A DNA stretch of 6,259 bases from CAYLLT01 sp964548565 (GTDB lineage: Bacteria; Planctomycetota; Phycisphaerae; UBA1845; PWPN01), in the NCBI GenBank assembly GCA_964548565.1, contig CAZJTF010000391.1, positions 1 to 6,259 on the forward strand, in the 5' to 3' direction. This document shows positions 5,729-6,259 of the stretch, in pieces. The position numbers and the translations under genes were made by a program. How positions within the stretch are numbered: the first letter of the stretch is position 1; the number at the start of each line of letters is the position of its first letter. The notes under the pieces were generated by a model that was not told the origin of the DNA, did no database searches, and saw only the letters and a program-made list of their open reading frames with translations.

Positions 5729-6259
5729 ATGCGCCATGTACGGGGGATCGAGGTGTGCATCGCCTGCGCCATCACGGCGGCGCTGGCCGGGTGCGGCACG
5801 GGAGCGTCGGACGGCTCCGATGTCCTGGTGAATGTCCAGGGGCTCGCGAGCGTTTCGACGGGCGACTCGGAGTCGGGCGCGGCAATCATCCAGATTAAGG
5901 GTGTGCCACAGTCCACCGTGGACACATCGGGCGTCCCTGGATCCCGTCACTTCTACCTGGGTGCGGTGCCCATCGGGGCACCGGGGCCGGGCGTGACAGA
6001 GCAAGTGCTTGACGACGCCATCAAGTTCACCGCGCAGCGGGCCGAGTGCTTCGTCATCCGCCAAAAGGTGGACTGGGAGGCATTCCGCCCGGGCGGCATC
6101 GCCGAGCCCGACTTCACGATCGACATCATCAAGCTGCTCAACCAGGCGCGGGCAGCCGGCTTCACGAAGACGCTGGTCGAGCTCGACCCGATTGTCGACC
6201 GCCACACGATCGGGCCGCTCCCCCCTGCCATCGCACACGAGAAGTTCGACGGCCCGAGT
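5729..6259 (+). CDS. Lipoprotein with the start of a TIM-barrel-like domain (3' end outside window)
   Basis: The first 177 residues are visible and the frame is open to the window edge. The product starts MRHVRGIEVC and ends its signal in the lipobox LAGC (lipidated Cys22), so it is a membrane-anchored envelope protein. A short variable region (about 23-72) is followed by a barrel-like start: FYLGAVPIG (75-83), a helix LDDAIKFTAQRAE, then FVIRQKVDWEAF (108-119) and later FTKTLVELDP (145-154). The strand-helix-strand order, with Trp at the end of the second strand, parallels the minus-strand lipoprotein (VLAVGLSP ... VMQVPIAWDKL). Both may belong to one glycosidase-like group, but the catalytic part lies beyond the window. 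The start is supported by GGGGA 6 bases before the ATG and by the Arg-containing N-terminus of the signal. It is probably transcribed from its own promoter after the EEP gene. Function is not assignable. Confidence 0.8.
   Translation, partial: MRHVRGIEVCIACAITAALAGCGTGASDGSDVLVNVQGLASVSTGDSESGAAIIQIKGVPQSTVDTSGVPGSRHFYLGAVPIGAPGPGVTEQVLDDAIKFTAQRAECFVIRQKVDWEAFRPGGIAEPDFTIDIIKLLNQARAAGFTKTLVELDPIVDRHTIGPLPPAIAHEKFDGPS

Noticed and set aside
4486..5925. Long minus-strand frame of 479 codons
   Set aside because: It is antisense to the GDPD and EEP genes and the start of the last lipoprotein. The product is Arg/Pro/Ala-rich with no recognisable domain.
5372..6238. Minus-strand frame of 288 codons at the right edge
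   Set aside because: The plus strand here encodes the end of the EEP gene, including the SDH motif, and a lipoprotein with a good lipobox and ribosome site.

Overview
This GC-rich window comes from a bacterial chromosome, most likely a member of the Planctomycetota (Phycisphaerae-like). Pointers to this are the Cys-type secreted sulfatase, lipoproteins with very GC-rich codon use, a Wza-like exporter, and a tiny exported protein with a Cys-Phe-Pro-Asp-Asn motif. The assignment is an inference from gene content; no ribosomal RNA or other marker gene is present. I see no tRNA, rRNA, CRISPR array, insertion sequence or phage gene.

Left half (about 42-3950, minus strand). In order of transcription it holds a lipoprotein with a glycosidase-like TIM barrel (3950-2637), a 52-residue exported protein (2514-2356), a polysaccharide-export outer-membrane lipoprotein of the Wza/Poly_export family (2333-1533, GTG start), and a secreted type I sulfatase (1499-42). 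The last three are separated by only 22 and 33 bases, each has its own Shine-Dalgarno sequence, and they look like one operon. A TTGACA element overlapping the stop codon of the first lipoprotein could be its promoter. All four products carry export signals, so this half is about the cell envelope and extracellular or periplasmic polysaccharide.

Centre (3951-4114) is a 164-base divergent intergenic region.

Right half (4115-6259, plus strand). A cytoplasmic glycerophosphodiester phosphodiesterase-family enzyme (4115-4861) overlaps by ATGA with an endonuclease/exonuclease/phosphatase-family hydrolase (4858-5640). This is a two-gene unit of phosphodiester-cleaving enzymes. After an 88-base gap containing a perfect TATAAT comes a further lipoprotein (5729 to the window end, truncated), whose visible barrel start resembles that of the first lipoprotein.

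The least described items are the 52-residue protein coupled to the exporter, and the two related lipoproteins that bracket the phosphodiesterase pair. I found no clear evidence of a wholly new system. The families of the five larger genes are recognisable, but substrates are not.
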